This document shows, piece after piece, positions 24,717-35,552 of a DNA stretch of 64,000 bases (positions within the stretch are counted from its first letter, which is position 1; every line of letters starts with the position of its first letter). Source of the DNA: Actinoallomurus soli (GTDB lineage Bacteria > Actinomycetota > Actinomycetes > Streptosporangiales > Streptosporangiaceae); contig NZ_JAMXMV010000006.1 of the NCBI RefSeq assembly GCF_024055715.1, positions 310,001 to 374,000 of the forward strand, written 5' to 3'. The translations under genes were made by a program, and so were the position numbers. The notes below the pieces were generated by a model. The model was not told the origin of the DNA. It was given only the letters and a program-made list of their open reading frames with translations, and did not search any database.

Positions 24717-25235
24717 ATGCCGGGCGGTCCCGTGGGAACTGCGTCGCACGATGAGTTCCGTGACTTCGTCGCGGCACGGCGTCCCACGCTCCTGCGCGCC
24801 GCCCTCCTGCTCACCGCCGACCGTACCGAGGCCGAGGACCTCCTGCAGGCCGCCCTGGCCAGGACGTACCTCGCCTGGGACCGGATCAGGGACCGCTCCG
24901 CCCTCGACGGCTACGTCCGCCGCGCGATGGTGAACATCAACATCTCCTGGTGGCGGCGGCGCCGGCTGGAGGAGTACCCGACCGACGAGATGCCCGACAC
25001 GCCCGTCGCCGACCACACCGGCCGCAGCGAACTGCGCGACGCCCTCGAACGCCTGCTGGACCGCCTGCCCGCCCGCCAGCGCGCGTACATCGTGCTGCGC
25101 TACTTCGACGACCTCACCGAGGCCGAGATCGCCGAAGCCCTCGGCGTCAGCGTCGGAACGGTCAAGAGCACCGTCTCCCGCGCCATGGCCAAACTCCGCG
25201 AGGACGCCGAGGAGGAGTTCGCCGTCCTGGACTGA
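24717..25235 (+). CDS. SigE-family (ECF) RNA polymerase sigma factor
   Basis: A 172-residue ECF sigma of the short SigE family: sigma-2 DEFRDFVAARRPTLLRAALLLTADRTEAEDLLQAALARTYLAW, VRRAMVNINISWWRRRRLEE, and sigma-4 LPARQRAYIVLRYFDDLTEAEIAEALGVSVGTVKSTVSRAMAKLRE. The ATG at 24717 gives the usual length. No anti-sigma gene follows; the next gene is an acyl-CoA ligase 81 bp downstream. It is divergent from the DPBB/MauE pair, which could be its target (inference). Confidence 0.88.
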   Translation: MPGGPVGTASHDEFRDFVAARRPTLLRAALLLTADRTEAEDLLQAALARTYLAWDRIRDRSALDGYVRRAMVNINISWWRRRRLEEYPTDEMPDTPVADHTGRSELRDALERLLDRLPARQRAYIVLRYFDDLTEAEIAEALGVSVGTVKSTVSRAMAKLREDAEEEFAVLD

Positions 25236-25316
25236 GCGCGGATTTGCCCGGACATGCTGACATGGGACTGTGCGGAGGACCACAATCCGGTCACACCCTC
25301 GAGCGTGGAGGCCGCC

Positions 25317-26933
<1,617 letters not shown>

Positions 26934-27001
26934 CCTTCGTCCTCAGCCCTCGCCGCGGTCCGCTCCGATCGCGAGGTGGCCAGCCCGGTGCGGTGCCGCC
27001 G

Positions 27002-27052
27002 GGATCCTCGGCGGCGGGTCAGCGCCGAGGATCCTCGTCGCCGAAGCGACGA
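27002..27052 (+). terminator. Double hairpin after the acyl-CoA ligase
   Basis: GGATCCTCGGCG (27002-27013) pairs with CGCCGAGGATCC (27023-27034), followed at once by TCGTCGC-CGAA-GCGACGA and AAA (27035-27055). Confidence 0.75.
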
Positions 27053-27172
27053 AAACCCTCGCCGCAAGGCCGCCGGGCCACCGCGTACGGGACTGATTCG
27101 AGCGACGTGGCCTAACGCTTTGCCGGTAGGGGCTGATGCCCGGTACGCTGTGTGCGGCCTGGTGGCCACCGA

Positions 27173-27262
27173 GGAGGCTTCGCCTAGTCCGGTCTATGGC
27201 GCCGCACTGCTAATGCGGTTTGGGCTTACCGTCCATCCGGGGTTCAAATCCCCGAGCCTCCG
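27173..27262 (+). tRNA. tRNA-Ser (anticodon GCU)
   Basis: GGAGGCT (27173-27179) pairs with AGCCTCC (27255-27261) plus discriminator G. The anticodon loop CTGCTAA gives GCU and the T-arm GGGGTTCAAATCCCC is canonical. The 90-nt length with a long variable arm fits serine class II. CCA is not encoded. Confidence 0.95.
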
Positions 27263-27269
27263 CTCCTTG

Positions 27270-27309
27270 ATCAGAGCCTTCCCCAGCGAACGCAGGGGAA
27301 GGCTCTGAT
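27270..27309 (+). terminator. Terminator after tRNA-Ser
   Basis: 15-bp perfect arms ATCAGAGCCTTCCCC (27270-27284) and 27295-27309 with a 10-nt loop, followed by CGTTTC, 8 nt after the tRNA. Confidence 0.85.
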
Positions 27310-27477
27310 CGTTTCTGCCGCCCGAACGGCGCCGGGCCTCCTCGTTCCGCCGTGTACCTGCGTGCGCACCGCGTGCGCCGGGCCCCGAGAAGTGACGTGC
27401 GCCGGATGTGGCGCACGCCGCACGGTCCGGTCGATCCTGGAGCAGCGGGGAACCCAACCGGTCCAGGGCACCCGAGG

Positions 27478-28155
27478 CTATTGCCGCCGCTCCACGGCGG
27501 CCCGGATCTTACGCATGATGGGGCCGATGTTCGCCGCGGTCTGGTTGTAGAAGATCTGCCGGGCGCCCCGGGGCTGCCGGAGGAAGACGACGCCAAAAGT
27601 GGTGGGGCTCATCCAGGAGCAGGAGGTGCCCTCGGCGGCGATCATGCCCGACTGACCGAGCGTCTGGTTGCAGATGGCCGCTCCGCCGTGGGGGCCCGGA
27701 TCGGTGTCCTCCCAACTCGACGTCATTCGAGCGGTGCCGACGACCTGCGTCTGTGGTGGTCTCCAGAGCTTGGCGTGAAGTGTCGCGGGGTCGAAGCCGC
27801 TCCCGTTGAGCCCGGCGAACACCGCGTACAGCTGATCGGCCTTGTCCTCGTAGACCGCGGAGACCTGGGCGCCGGAGATGCCGAGCGCCCGGGTCTGCCC
27901 TGCCAGCGCCTGGGCCAGCATGCGCTGCTGGTCGGCGGTCATGCGGTACCGCGGGTAGGCGCCGATCCTGGGCGGGGTGGTGAGGACGTACGCCTTGGCG
28001 GGCGCGGCCGGTGCGGCCGCGGCCCGGGTCGGAGCGTCGGCCGATGCCCGCGGACCACCGCCGCCGGAGGCGTGGTCGGGGCCGCACGCGGTGGCGGTGA
28101 GGACGCAGGCGAGCGCGACCGCGCCGTACACCGCGCGTGATCTTGGGCGTGACAT
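27478..28155 (-). CDS. Secreted lipoprotein, function unknown
   Basis: The 225-residue precursor has signal peptide RAVYGAVALACVLTATAC with a TATAC lipobox, an Ala/Pro-rich linker and a C-terminal domain with two cysteines (AAICNQTLG and GTSCSWMS) that could pair. The end VVFLRQPRGARQIFYNQTAANIGPIMRKIRAAVE is conserved-looking but no family was recognised. The ATG at 28155 is best placed before the signal peptide. It is divergent from the LysR gene. Confidence 0.7.
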   Translation of the reverse strand: MSRPRSRAVYGAVALACVLTATACGPDHASGGGGPRASADAPTRAAAAPAAPAKAYVLTTPPRIGAYPRYRMTADQQRMLAQALAGQTRALGISGAQVSAVYEDKADQLYAVFAGLNGSGFDPATLHAKLWRPPQTQVVGTARMTSSWEDTDPGPHGGAAICNQTLGQSGMIAAEGTSCSWMSPTTFGVVFLRQPRGARQIFYNQTAANIGPIMRKIRAAVERRQ

Positions 28156-28275
28156 GGTCAGTTCCTTCGGTGAGGGATTCGACGTGGCATGTCGCGACCC
28201 GGACATCGTCGCGATCGGCGTTCGAGGGCGGCAATACGGCATCACTCAACCCACAGATTAGAAATACTTAACGCC

Positions 28276-29256
28276 ATGGAGCTCGATCCGAGGCGGCTGC
28301 TCCTGTTGCGGGCGATCGCCGACGGCGGGTCCCTGGCCGCCGCCGCACGCGCTCTCGGCCATACCCCCTCCGCCGTCTCCCAGCAGCTCAGCCGGTTGGA
28401 GCGGGATGTCGGCATGCCGCTGGTGGATCGAGCGGGCGGGCCGCTGCGACTCACCGTGGCGGGGCGGCTGCTGGCCGACAGCGGCGAGCGCATCGCGGAG
28501 GCACTGACCGACGCGGCGCGCCGGCTGAGCGCGCTGAGCGGACGGGTGAGCGGTCCCGTCTCGATCGGCGCGCCCCTCGACGGCCTCAGCCAACTGACCA
28601 CGGATACCGCTGCGGAACTGACCGTCACTCACCCGGCGCTGGTACCCAGGTTCGTCGAGACCGCGATCGTCGAGGGGCTGCACGCGTTGCGGCTGGGAGA
28701 CCTGGACGTCCTGCTGGTCGCCGATGACCTGGACACCGCCCTGCCCCTGCCTCTCGGCGTCCGCGCCCGCGTCCTGTTCCGCGACGAGTATCGGATCGTG
28801 GTCCCGGACGGGTGGCCGGCTCCGCGGACGGTCCAGGAGTTGTCCGGCCGCCCGTGGATCACGATGTCGGAGTCCTCCGCCAACGGCCGCGCCCACGAAA
28901 GGCTGATGGCCGCGCATGGGATCCGGCCTTCACTGGAGCACTGCGCGCTGCATCAGGCCGGGGTACGCGCCATGGTGGCAGCACGGCTCGGCGCCACGGT
29001 CGTTCCCGCGTTCGTCGGCGCGCAGCTGCGACAGCTCGAGAACGCCACCATCACCGACCTGCCGGTCACCGGGTACTACATCGTCAGAGTGCTGTGGCGC
29101 ACCAGCCGCCCGGACGTCGTCGCGGCTGCGGACGCCGCCGCCGACGCGGTGATGCGGGCGACTCACATGGCGATGGAACGCGCGGGAGACGCGGGGATGA
29201 CCGAGAAGGAACCCACCATCCGCGTGATCCGTGACCCCAGCGAGCAGCAGGTCTGA
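28276..29256 (+). CDS. LysR family transcriptional regulator
   Basis: A 326-residue LysR: HTH DPRRLLLLRAIADGGSLAAAARALGHTPSAVSQQLSRLERDVG, hinge, then a substrate-binding domain (VSIGAPLDGLSQLTTDTAAELT, LRLGDLDVLLVADDLD, DEYRIVVPDGWPAP, MVAARLGATVVPAFVGAQL). It is divergent from the lipoprotein gene with a 120-bp gap, the usual LysR target position. Confidence 0.88.
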   Translation: MELDPRRLLLLRAIADGGSLAAAARALGHTPSAVSQQLSRLERDVGMPLVDRAGGPLRLTVAGRLLADSGERIAEALTDAARRLSALSGRVSGPVSIGAPLDGLSQLTTDTAAELTVTHPALVPRFVETAIVEGLHALRLGDLDVLLVADDLDTALPLPLGVRARVLFRDEYRIVVPDGWPAPRTVQELSGRPWITMSESSANGRAHERLMAAHGIRPSLEHCALHQAGVRAMVAARLGATVVPAFVGAQLRQLENATITDLPVTGYYIVRVLWRTSRPDVVAAADAAADAVMRATHMAMERAGDAGMTEKEPTIRVIRDPSEQQV

Positions 29257-29367
29257 GTCGGCGCTCGGACCGGGCGGGTCAGGGCTCGGGGTGATCGGCC
29301 GGTGTCGACGGTCATGATCGCCGGCACCGTACGGTCGCTCATGGGAGAGCGCGCTCGTAGCGGTGGC

Positions 29368-29847
29368 TCAGACCGGATCGCCGACGTCGCGGGCGATCCA
29401 GCCGGGCGTGTCGAAGCGCACGGGCTGCGTGCCCACCAGCGCAGTCAGGTGCTTCTCGATGGTCTCCAGTTCGGCGGCACCGATCTGCTTCGCCCACTGT
29501 TCGCGCAGCTCGTCAAAGATCGCCTCACCTTGGCGCAACACCTCGAAGCCGAGCGCGGTGACCTGAAGCCGCTTGCGGCGGCCGTCGCGTGGATCCGCCT
29601 CGCGTGTCACGTATCCGCGCTCTTGGAGCACGACAATGGTCTTCGCCGCCGACTGCTTGGTGATCGACAGGCGGCGGCCCAGCTCCGAGGCGCTGTCGGC
29701 GCCTGCGGCGATGGCTCGCAGGGCGAAGTCGTGGACGGGCCGCACGTCCTCGTGGCCGCGCTCGGCCAGTTCGACGATCGCGGCGTCCACGAGCGCACGG
29801 AAGCCCCCGAGCAGCAGTAGCGCGAGATCGGCACCAGAGCGAGACAT
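29368..29847 (-). CDS. MarR family transcriptional regulator
   Basis: A 159-residue MarR: VRPVHDFALRAIAAGADSASELGRRLSITKQSAAKTIVVLQERGYVTREADPRDGRRKRLQVTALGFEVL, with the typical wing DPRDGRRKRL. It is divergent from the alpha/beta hydrolase gene; the 87-bp gap holds two copies of a 20-bp motif, likely operators for both genes. Confidence 0.9.
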   Translation of the reverse strand: MSRSGADLALLLLGGFRALVDAAIVELAERGHEDVRPVHDFALRAIAAGADSASELGRRLSITKQSAAKTIVVLQERGYVTREADPRDGRRKRLQVTALGFEVLRQGEAIFDELREQWAKQIGAAELETIEKHLTALVGTQPVRFDTPGWIARDVGDPV

Positions 29848-29874
29848 GCGGCAAGACTACGGCACCCTCTGGAC

Positions 29875-29917
29875 TTCGACAGTCTTGGTGTCTATATTTC
29901 GACAGCCATGGTGTCTA
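29875..29917. promoter_or_regulatory. Duplicated MarR operator candidate
   Basis: TTCGACAGTCTTGGTGTCTA (29875-29894) and TTCGACAGCCATGGTGTCTA (29898-29917) differ at two or three central bases, and each is an inverted repeat GACA-N7-TGTC. They are spaced 23 bp apart between the marR and hydrolase starts. Confidence 0.75.
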
Positions 29918-29934
29918 GCTGAGGAGAAGAAATC

Positions 29935-30837
29935 ATGACCACACCAGCGAGTCCCACTGTGCCGGGGATCGCCCACCACCGTGCCCACGTCAACGGAACG
30001 ACCCTGCACTACGTCACCGCGGGAACCACCGGCTCCGCGATCCTGCTGGTCCACGGCTTCCCCGAGACCTGGTACGCCTTCCACCGGCTCATCCCCCTGC
30101 TCGCCGCGAGTCACCGGGTCTTCGCCGTCGATCTGCGCGGCTTCGGCGACTCGGACACCGCGCCGAGCGACTTCACCAGCACGACCTCGGCCGAAGACCT
30201 GCACCAGCTGATCGCACACCTCGGCATCGGCCCGGTCCACCTCACGGGACAGGACATCAGCGGGGCGACGGTCTTCCGACTGGCCACCACCCACCCCGAA
30301 GACGTGCTCAGTCTCACCGCCATCGAGATGGGCCTGGCCGGGTTCGGTCTCGAGATGCTGGCCGACATCACCCGCGGTGGTGCCTGGCACATCGGGGCGC
30401 TCACCGCGCCCGGCATTCCCGAGATGCTCCTGACCGGCCGCGAACGCGAGTTCCTCGGGCGGTACGCATTCCCCTCCATGATCGCCGACCCGGCAGCGAT
30501 CGCCGATGCGGACATCGACGAGTTCGCCCGCACCTACGCGCGTCCCGACGGCTGGCGCGGCGCGATCGGCCTCTACCGGTCGATGCTGCAGGAGGGCCCC
30601 GAGATCCGGGCACTCGCCGAATCACCTGGCCTGAACGTGCCCGTGCTCGCTGTCGGCGCCGGGGGCGGTTCCTTCACGGCCGACACCATGTCCCGAGCCG
30701 CGTCGTCGGGAATCAGCTTCGTCCAGCTCGACGGTGTCGGCCACTACGCCGCGATGGAGGCCCCCGAGGCGCTGGCGAAGGCCGTTCTCGCCTTCGTCGA
30801 CGGCATCGACTCCTCTACCGCGACGTTGCCGAAGTGA
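29935..30837 (+). CDS. Alpha/beta hydrolase, epoxide hydrolase/haloalkane dehalogenase type
   Basis: A 300-residue alpha/beta hydrolase: oxyanion motif [20 protein letters not shown] at about residue 40, LRGFGDSD, nucleophile elbow [10 protein letters not shown] with Asp107 (aspartate rather than serine, as in epoxide hydrolases and dehalogenases), and the catalytic histidine in [15 protein letters not shown] near residue 278. A purine-rich GAGGAGAAG precedes the ATG. It is under the divergent MarR by position. Confidence 0.85.
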   Translation: MTTPASPTVPGIAHHRAHVNGTTLHYVTAGTTGSAILLVHGFPETWYAFHRLIPLLAASHRVFAVDLRGFGDSDTAPSDFTSTTSAEDLHQLIAHLGIGPVHLTGQDISGATVFRLATTHPEDVLSLTAIEMGLAGFGLEMLADITRGGAWHIGALTAPGIPEMLLTGREREFLGRYAFPSMIADPAAIADADIDEFARTYARPDGWRGAIGLYRSMLQEGPEIRALAESPGLNVPVLAVGAGGGSFTADTMSRAASSGISFVQLDGVGHYAAMEAPEALAKAVLAFVDGIDSSTATLPK

Positions 30838-30947
30838 TCAGCGGCGGACGCATGTCGCTGTATGGCCGAAGCGGGTCGCAAACTTCCCTTATGCCGTTCC
30901 CGTAGTTAAAGTCCTCATAGGCTTTTTCCAGGGGAACGGGGAGATGC

Positions 30948-32198
30948 GTGCGGTATTTCACCTTCCGGCGTATGGTGGCGAGAATGTCCGCCATCGGATT
31001 GGTCGGCGTGGGGGTCGGTTCCGTCGGCGTCGGTACGGCGAGTGCGGCGTTCAGCCCGCAAGCGGGGCCGGTCTTCAACGACCCTGAGGGTGGTTCGGCC
31101 CGGCAGTACGCGATTGTCCGACAGATCGAGCACAACATCGACACGGCTCCCAAGGGGTCGGTGATCCGGGTCGCGGTGTACAGCATGACTCTGAACGACT
31201 TCGCCGACAAGCTGATCGCCGCACATAAGCGCGGAGTTCATGTGAAGGTCCTCATGGACCAGCATTCCAAGAATGCCATCTGGAAACGTCTCGTGGCCGC
31301 ACTCGGTAGCAAGGTGAGCACCAAGAGCGCGAGCAGCTATGCGGCGCTGTGTTACGGCGGGTGCATCAGCCATGACTACTCGGGTGGCGAATCGGCGGCG
31401 TGGCTCCACGCGAAGTACTACCTCTTCTCCGGCGGAGGCAGGCGCACCGTGACCGTCTCCAGCGCGAACCCCACGACCGCACAGGCGAAGGTCGCCTGGA
31501 ACAACAGCTACACGGTGGTCGGCAACACGGGCCTCTACAACGCCTACGTCAAATATTTCACCGACATGTCGAAGGGCGCGACAGGCGCTCACAAGAAGGA
31601 CTATTACTGGACGTACGGCTCGAACCCGAAGGCGTACTACTGGCCCAAGGCCAGGAGCGGCAGCGACACGATCCTGAGTTTGCTGAAGCTCGTCACCTGT
31701 TCGAAGGTGTATCCCACTCAGGTCCGCATCGCGATGTTCGAGTGGACCGACAACCGGCTGTCACTCGCCAAGCAGGTCGCCGCCATGGCATCCAGGGGAT
31801 GTAAGGTGACGGTGCTTTACACCAAGAGCGCGGTCTCGTCGGGCGTTCGGTCGACCTTGGCGAAGTCGAAGGCCGATGTACGGGACTCGACGCACGGCAG
31901 GAACAGTAAGGGATATGCCGAGCACTACACGCACAACAAGTATCTGCTGATCGACGGCAGATACAACGGGGTGAGCGGGCGGAAGGTCGTCTTTACCGGC
32001 TCGGCTAACTACACCGCGAATTCGCTCTATCACAATGACGAGTCGGACCTGAAGATCACTAGTACGGCCGTTTACCGCGCCTACTTGGCGAACTTCAACG
32101 CCGAGCTCTCATCGCTTTCCTCCGTCGGCGCGAAGCAACGGGCCCTCGGGCAGAGCCCGACGATCCCGGTCGACCCCGCCGAGATCGCGGACAGCTGA
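30948..32198 (+). CDS. Secreted phospholipase D-like protein
   Basis: The 416-residue protein has an N-terminal signal peptide (SAIGLVGVGVGSVGVGTASA) and two PLD-type halves. HKD 1 reads LHAKYYLFSG with His154 and Lys156 but Ser161 in the aspartate position; HKD 2 reads HNKYLLIDG with His329, Lys331 and Asp336, followed by FTGSANYT. The first SSAN (171-174) and second GSAN pairs are conserved. Family members hydrolyse or transfer phosphodiesters; the altered first motif may still work. GTG 30948 lies just after GGGGAG. The sequence is Lys/Ser-rich and less GC-biased than its neighbours. Confidence 0.85.
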   Translation: MRYFTFRRMVARMSAIGLVGVGVGSVGVGTASAAFSPQAGPVFNDPEGGSARQYAIVRQIEHNIDTAPKGSVIRVAVYSMTLNDFADKLIAAHKRGVHVKVLMDQHSKNAIWKRLVAALGSKVSTKSASSYAALCYGGCISHDYSGGESAAWLHAKYYLFSGGGRRTVTVSSANPTTAQAKVAWNNSYTVVGNTGLYNAYVKYFTDMSKGATGAHKKDYYWTYGSNPKAYYWPKARSGSDTILSLLKLVTCSKVYPTQVRIAMFEWTDNRLSLAKQVAAMASRGCKVTVLYTKSAVSSGVRSTLAKSKADVRDSTHGRNSKGYAEHYTHNKYLLIDGRYNGVSGRKVVFTGSANYTANSLYHNDESDLKITSTAVYRAYLANFNAELSSLSSVGAKQRALGQSPTIPVDPAEIADS

Positions 32199-32302
32199 TC
32201 GAGTCCATCGGACGGTTCCGGATCTCGGGGCCGCCGTGGACCGCCGTTCGCCGGGGGCACTGCGTTATCGGGCGCGGAGCCCCGACGACCACGAGCGCAG
32301 GA

Positions 32303-32824
32303 TCACTTGGATCGAAGGGTCTTGCGGAGGATGATCCCTTGTCTGCGGTAGGCCATCCGCTTCTCGTAGAAGGGGACGGACAGCGGGCTGCTCAGGTTCG
32401 TGTCGGTCACCGCGACCTCCGCGCCCTCATCCCGCCCCCACTCCTCGGCGGCCTCCATCAGCGCCGTGCCGACACCCTGGCGGCGGTACTCCGCGACGAC
32501 CGCGAGCGCGTTGATCACCAGGCGCACCCGCGACAGGTCCCGCTGGAGCTGCCAGCGGGCATCCGGCGCGGGCCGGATCACCGTGGCCTCGATGACCCCG
32601 ATCACCCGCCCGTCGTCCTCGGCGACCAGGCAGACGGTGTCGTCCCCCGGTGATTCGCCGATGGACTGCTCGAACCACTCGACGAGTCCCTCGGGGTCCG
32701 GTTCCTGAACGACCTCCGGCACGATCGCGGCGTAGTGGCGGCCGGCGTCTCGCCAGGCCCGCGCACAGCCCTCGCCGTCTCCCGGCCGGGCCTTCCTCAC
32801 CATGACTCCGCTCATGCCGTCCAT
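32303..32824 (-). CDS. GNAT family N-acetyltransferase
   Basis: A 173-residue acetyltransferase: VRKARPGDGEGCARAWRDAGRHY, VCLVAEDDGRVIGVIEATV, and acetyl-CoA motif A INALAVVAEYRRQGVGTALMEAAEEWGR (RRQGVG), then FYEKRMAYRRQGIILRK. The substrate is unknown. ATG 32824 or 32815 could start it. It is downstream of the aldo/keto reductase on the same strand, behind a strong hairpin. Confidence 0.85.
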   Translation of the reverse strand: MDGMSGVMVRKARPGDGEGCARAWRDAGRHYAAIVPEVVQEPDPEGLVEWFEQSIGESPGDDTVCLVAEDDGRVIGVIEATVIRPAPDARWQLQRDLSRVRLVINALAVVAEYRRQGVGTALMEAAEEWGRDEGAEVAVTDTNLSSPLSVPFYEKRMAYRRQGIILRKTLRSK

Positions 32825-32895
32825 CGTGACGGCCGGCGTCGGGTCGGGGGCGTGAACGCGTCATGGACGCGCCCCGGGCGATGGATCTTGCGGTG

Positions 32896-32927
32896 CCGTG
32901 CACCTTCTGGAGACAGAAGGTGCACGG
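32896..32927 (-). terminator. Hairpin terminator after the aldo/keto reductase
   Basis: 14-bp perfect arms CCGTGCACCTTCTG (32896-32909) and CAGAAGGTGCACGG (32914-32927) with a GAGA loop. Confidence 0.75.
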
Positions 32928-32962
32928 GCCATCGCCTTCACGTCGGTCGTGCGGGGCCGACC

Positions 32963-33925
32963 TCACCCGGTGATCTCGGCGAGCTTCTGCAGGTCGTCGT
33001 CGCTCGGGGTCCACTGTGCGGCCTCGACGTTCGTACGGATCTGCTCCGGCGAGGTCGCCCCGGCGATCACCGAGGCGACGGCCGGCTGGGCGGCGAGCCC
33101 GCCGATGGCCACGTGCAGCATCGACATGCCGCGCTGGTCGGCGAACTCGCGGATCGCCTCGATGGTGTCCCAGTCCGCGTCCGCGTGCATGGAACGCCGG
33201 CTGTCGCCGATCCGCGTCCCGGCCGGGGGCTCCTCGTCGCGCCGGTACTTGCCGGTCAGCAGGCCGGACTCCAGCGGGAAGAACGGCAGCATGCCGACGC
33301 CGTAGGCCTGGCAGGCGGGGATGAGCTCCGCCTCGGGGTCGCGGTGGAGCAGGTTGTAGTAGTTCTGGGCGCTGATGAAGCGGGCACCGCCCGCGGCGCG
33401 GGCGACGTAGTCGGCCTCGACGACCTGCCATCCGGCGAAGTTCGAGGAGCCGATGTAACGGACCTTGCCCTCGCGGACGAGCTCGTCCAGCGCGGCGAGC
33501 GTCTCCTCGATCGGGGTCACGCCGTCGGGCGCGTGGTACTGGTAGAGGTCGATGTGGTCGGTGCGCAGCCGGCGCAAAGACGCCTCGACGGCCCGGCGGA
33601 TGTAGCGCCGGGACCCGCGCGCGCCGAAGTCGGGGCCGTTCGCGCCGCGCATGTCCATCCCGAACTTGGTGGCGACGACGACATCGTCGCGGCGGCCGAC
33701 GAGGCACTGCCCGAGGAGATCCTCGGACAGGCCCGGCTCGGCACCGTAGATGTCCGCCACGTCGAACAGGGTGACGCCGGCGTCGAACGCGGCGTCGATG
33801 ACCTTTCTGGTGCCTTCGAGCGTCTCCGTACGGGTTTTCGCGCGGCCCAGGTTGTTGCACCCGAGACCGACGACGGAGACGGCGAGGCCGGAGTCGCCCA
33901 GCGGGCGATACGCCATATCGGACAT
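32963..33925 (-). CDS. Aldo/keto reductase
   Basis: A 320-residue AKR TIM barrel: MAYRPLGDSGLAVSVVGLGCNNLG, catalytic Asp/Tyr in FDVADIYGAEPGLSE, Lys in VVVATKFGMD, His in LYQYHAPDGVTPIEETL, and cofactor-binding VIAGATSPEQIRTNVEA. NADPH-dependent reduction of aldehydes or ketones is expected. ATG 33925 (MSDMAYRP) and ATG 33916 are both plausible. Confidence 0.88.
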   Translation of the reverse strand: MSDMAYRPLGDSGLAVSVVGLGCNNLGRAKTRTETLEGTRKVIDAAFDAGVTLFDVADIYGAEPGLSEDLLGQCLVGRRDDVVVATKFGMDMRGANGPDFGARGSRRYIRRAVEASLRRLRTDHIDLYQYHAPDGVTPIEETLAALDELVREGKVRYIGSSNFAGWQVVEADYVARAAGGARFISAQNYYNLLHRDPEAELIPACQAYGVGMLPFFPLESGLLTGKYRRDEEPPAGTRIGDSRRSMHADADWDTIEAIREFADQRGMSMLHVAIGGLAAQPAVASVIAGATSPEQIRTNVEAAQWTPSDDDLQKLAEITG

Positions 33926-34019
33926 GCTTCCGACCCTAATGAGGATGGCCGCGGACCTGCGGGCAGGGGCACGCCGCCGTGCCGGCGCTTTCCCGCAGGT
34001 TTCCGGCGGACGCCCCCGG

Positions 34020-35018
34020 TCAGGGGGCGGGGGTGGTGAGCCATGCGTCGATCTCTCGGCGCAGCCGGCCCTTGGTCGGTTCCGGGGCGAACGACGCTTC
34101 GACTCCCGCACGCGACAGTTCGGCCAGCACGGCGTCGTCGTATCCGAAGGCGGTACGGATCCGGGCGTACTCCTCGGTCGTCGTGGTGCCGATGATGACG
34201 GGGATGTCGGTGTTCACCGTCACGACGAGGCCGGCGTCGCGCAGCCGGGGCAGCGGGTGCGCGGCGAAGGAGGGCGCGAGGCCGAGCGCGACGTTCGACG
34301 AGGGGCACACCTCCAAGGGCAGGCCCCGGTCCCGTACCTCGGCGACCAGGTCCGCGTCGTCCAGGATCCGGATCCCGTGTCCCAGCCGCTCGGCGTGGCC
34401 GACGGTGATCGCCTCGCGGATGCTCTCCGGCCCGCAGGTCTCCCCCGCGTGGTGGACGAGGTGGAGGCCCGCGTCCCGCGCCGACCCGATGACCTCGGCG
34501 AACGGCGCGAGGGGATGGGACTCGTCCCCGGCCAGGCCGATGCCGATGACGCCATGGTCCGCGTACCGCACGGCCAGGTCCACCGTGCGCCGGAAGCGGT
34601 CGACCGAGCGCCGGCGCGAGTGGTCCAGCAGGACCCGGCACTCGATGTCGTACGCGGCCCGTCCCTCGGCGAGCCCGTCGAGCACGGCTTCGAGGGGCGT
34701 CTCCGGGCTGCCCAGGCGCTCGCCGTGCGCGGCCGCGGTGAAGGTGACCTCGGCGTACCGCGTCCCCTGCGCGGCCTCGTCGGCGCAGAACTCCAGGGCG
34801 ACACGGCGGAAGTCCTCCGGCTGGCGCAGGCAGTCGCGTACGAGCGTGCCGAGGTCGGCGAACCGGCCGAAGCCGTCGAAGACGACCGGCCCGTCGGCGG
34901 GCGGTTCCGGAACCGGGACGCCGTTGGCCGTCCCGATCTCCCGGAGCGTCGCCCAGCGAATGGTGCTCTCCAGGTGGACGTGCAGGTGGGCCTTGGGGAG
35001 GAGGGTCAGGTCGCGCAC
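34020..35018 (-). CDS. Adenosine deaminase-like amidohydrolase
   Basis: A ~332-residue metal-dependent deaminase: zinc HxH in LLPKAHLHVHLESTIRW, DESHPLAPFAEVIG, LVHHAGETCGPESI (His), ERLGHGIRI (His), PLEVCPSSNVALGLAPSF and the metal Asp in VVTVNTDIPVIIGTTTT. The canonical ADA signature is NTDDP; here the second Asp is Ile, so substrate preference may differ. The frame is open to ATG 35054, but GTG 35018 (VRDLTLLPKAHLH) matches the family start better. Confidence 0.8.
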   Translation of the reverse strand: MRDLTLLPKAHLHVHLESTIRWATLREIGTANGVPVPEPPADGPVVFDGFGRFADLGTLVRDCLRQPEDFRRVALEFCADEAAQGTRYAEVTFTAAAHGERLGSPETPLEAVLDGLAEGRAAYDIECRVLLDHSRRRSVDRFRRTVDLAVRYADHGVIGIGLAGDESHPLAPFAEVIGSARDAGLHLVHHAGETCGPESIREAITVGHAERLGHGIRILDDADLVAEVRDRGLPLEVCPSSNVALGLAPSFAAHPLPRLRDAGLVVTVNTDIPVIIGTTTTEEYARIRTAFGYDDAVLAELSRAGVEASFAPEPTKGRLRREIDAWLTTPAP

Positions 35019-35054
35019 CGGGCGCAGCTTAAGGACCGGATATCGACATGTCAT

Positions 35055-35552
35055 CCGATTTCTGCGGCCGCGGCGAACGCCGGCGGCCCGCCGGTCCGGA
35101 GGGATGCCGGAAACCGGGTAAGGGCAACGTCAAGGATCTGTGGCGATTGGGACACGCTCCATTGCCCGCCGTTTGCCTCTCCGGTTTCGCGCTGAGCTCT
35201 CCTGAGTCTCGCTGTGGAGAACCCGGCCGCGCGGCGGGTGAGCCCTTTACATAGAGAGTCGGCGTCCCCCGGCCGGCCGGAAAGGCGGTGTTAGCCTTTC
35301 CACCGGTCAGCAAGAACCTTCGACTTTTCGAGATCGCCGGCCAACTGGAGGGTGCGTGAAGCGGTACGACCCGTACGCGTGGATGGCATGCCGCGCCGTG
35401 CGTCCGAATTGCCGCTCAAGCATCCAGACCGCCGCTTTCGCGGGCACGATGGCTGCATCTCGCGCACATTCCGATTCAACGTGATCGTGCGATCCCGCCG
35501 CGACGGAAAATCACCGCATCATCACTGGAAAACAGACACCCTTGGGGGACCA
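35055..35552. other. ~500-bp region without a supported gene
   Basis: Several short open frames exist on both strands but none shows protein-like composition or a ribosome site. It holds the leader of the chaplin-like gene and the promoter region of the deaminase. No known riboswitch consensus was recognised. Confidence 0.5.

Noticed and set aside
30000-32300. Foreign origin of the PLD-like gene from its lower GC and Lys content
   Set aside because: Secreted Lys/Ser-rich proteins commonly look this way; there are no mobile-element signs nearby.
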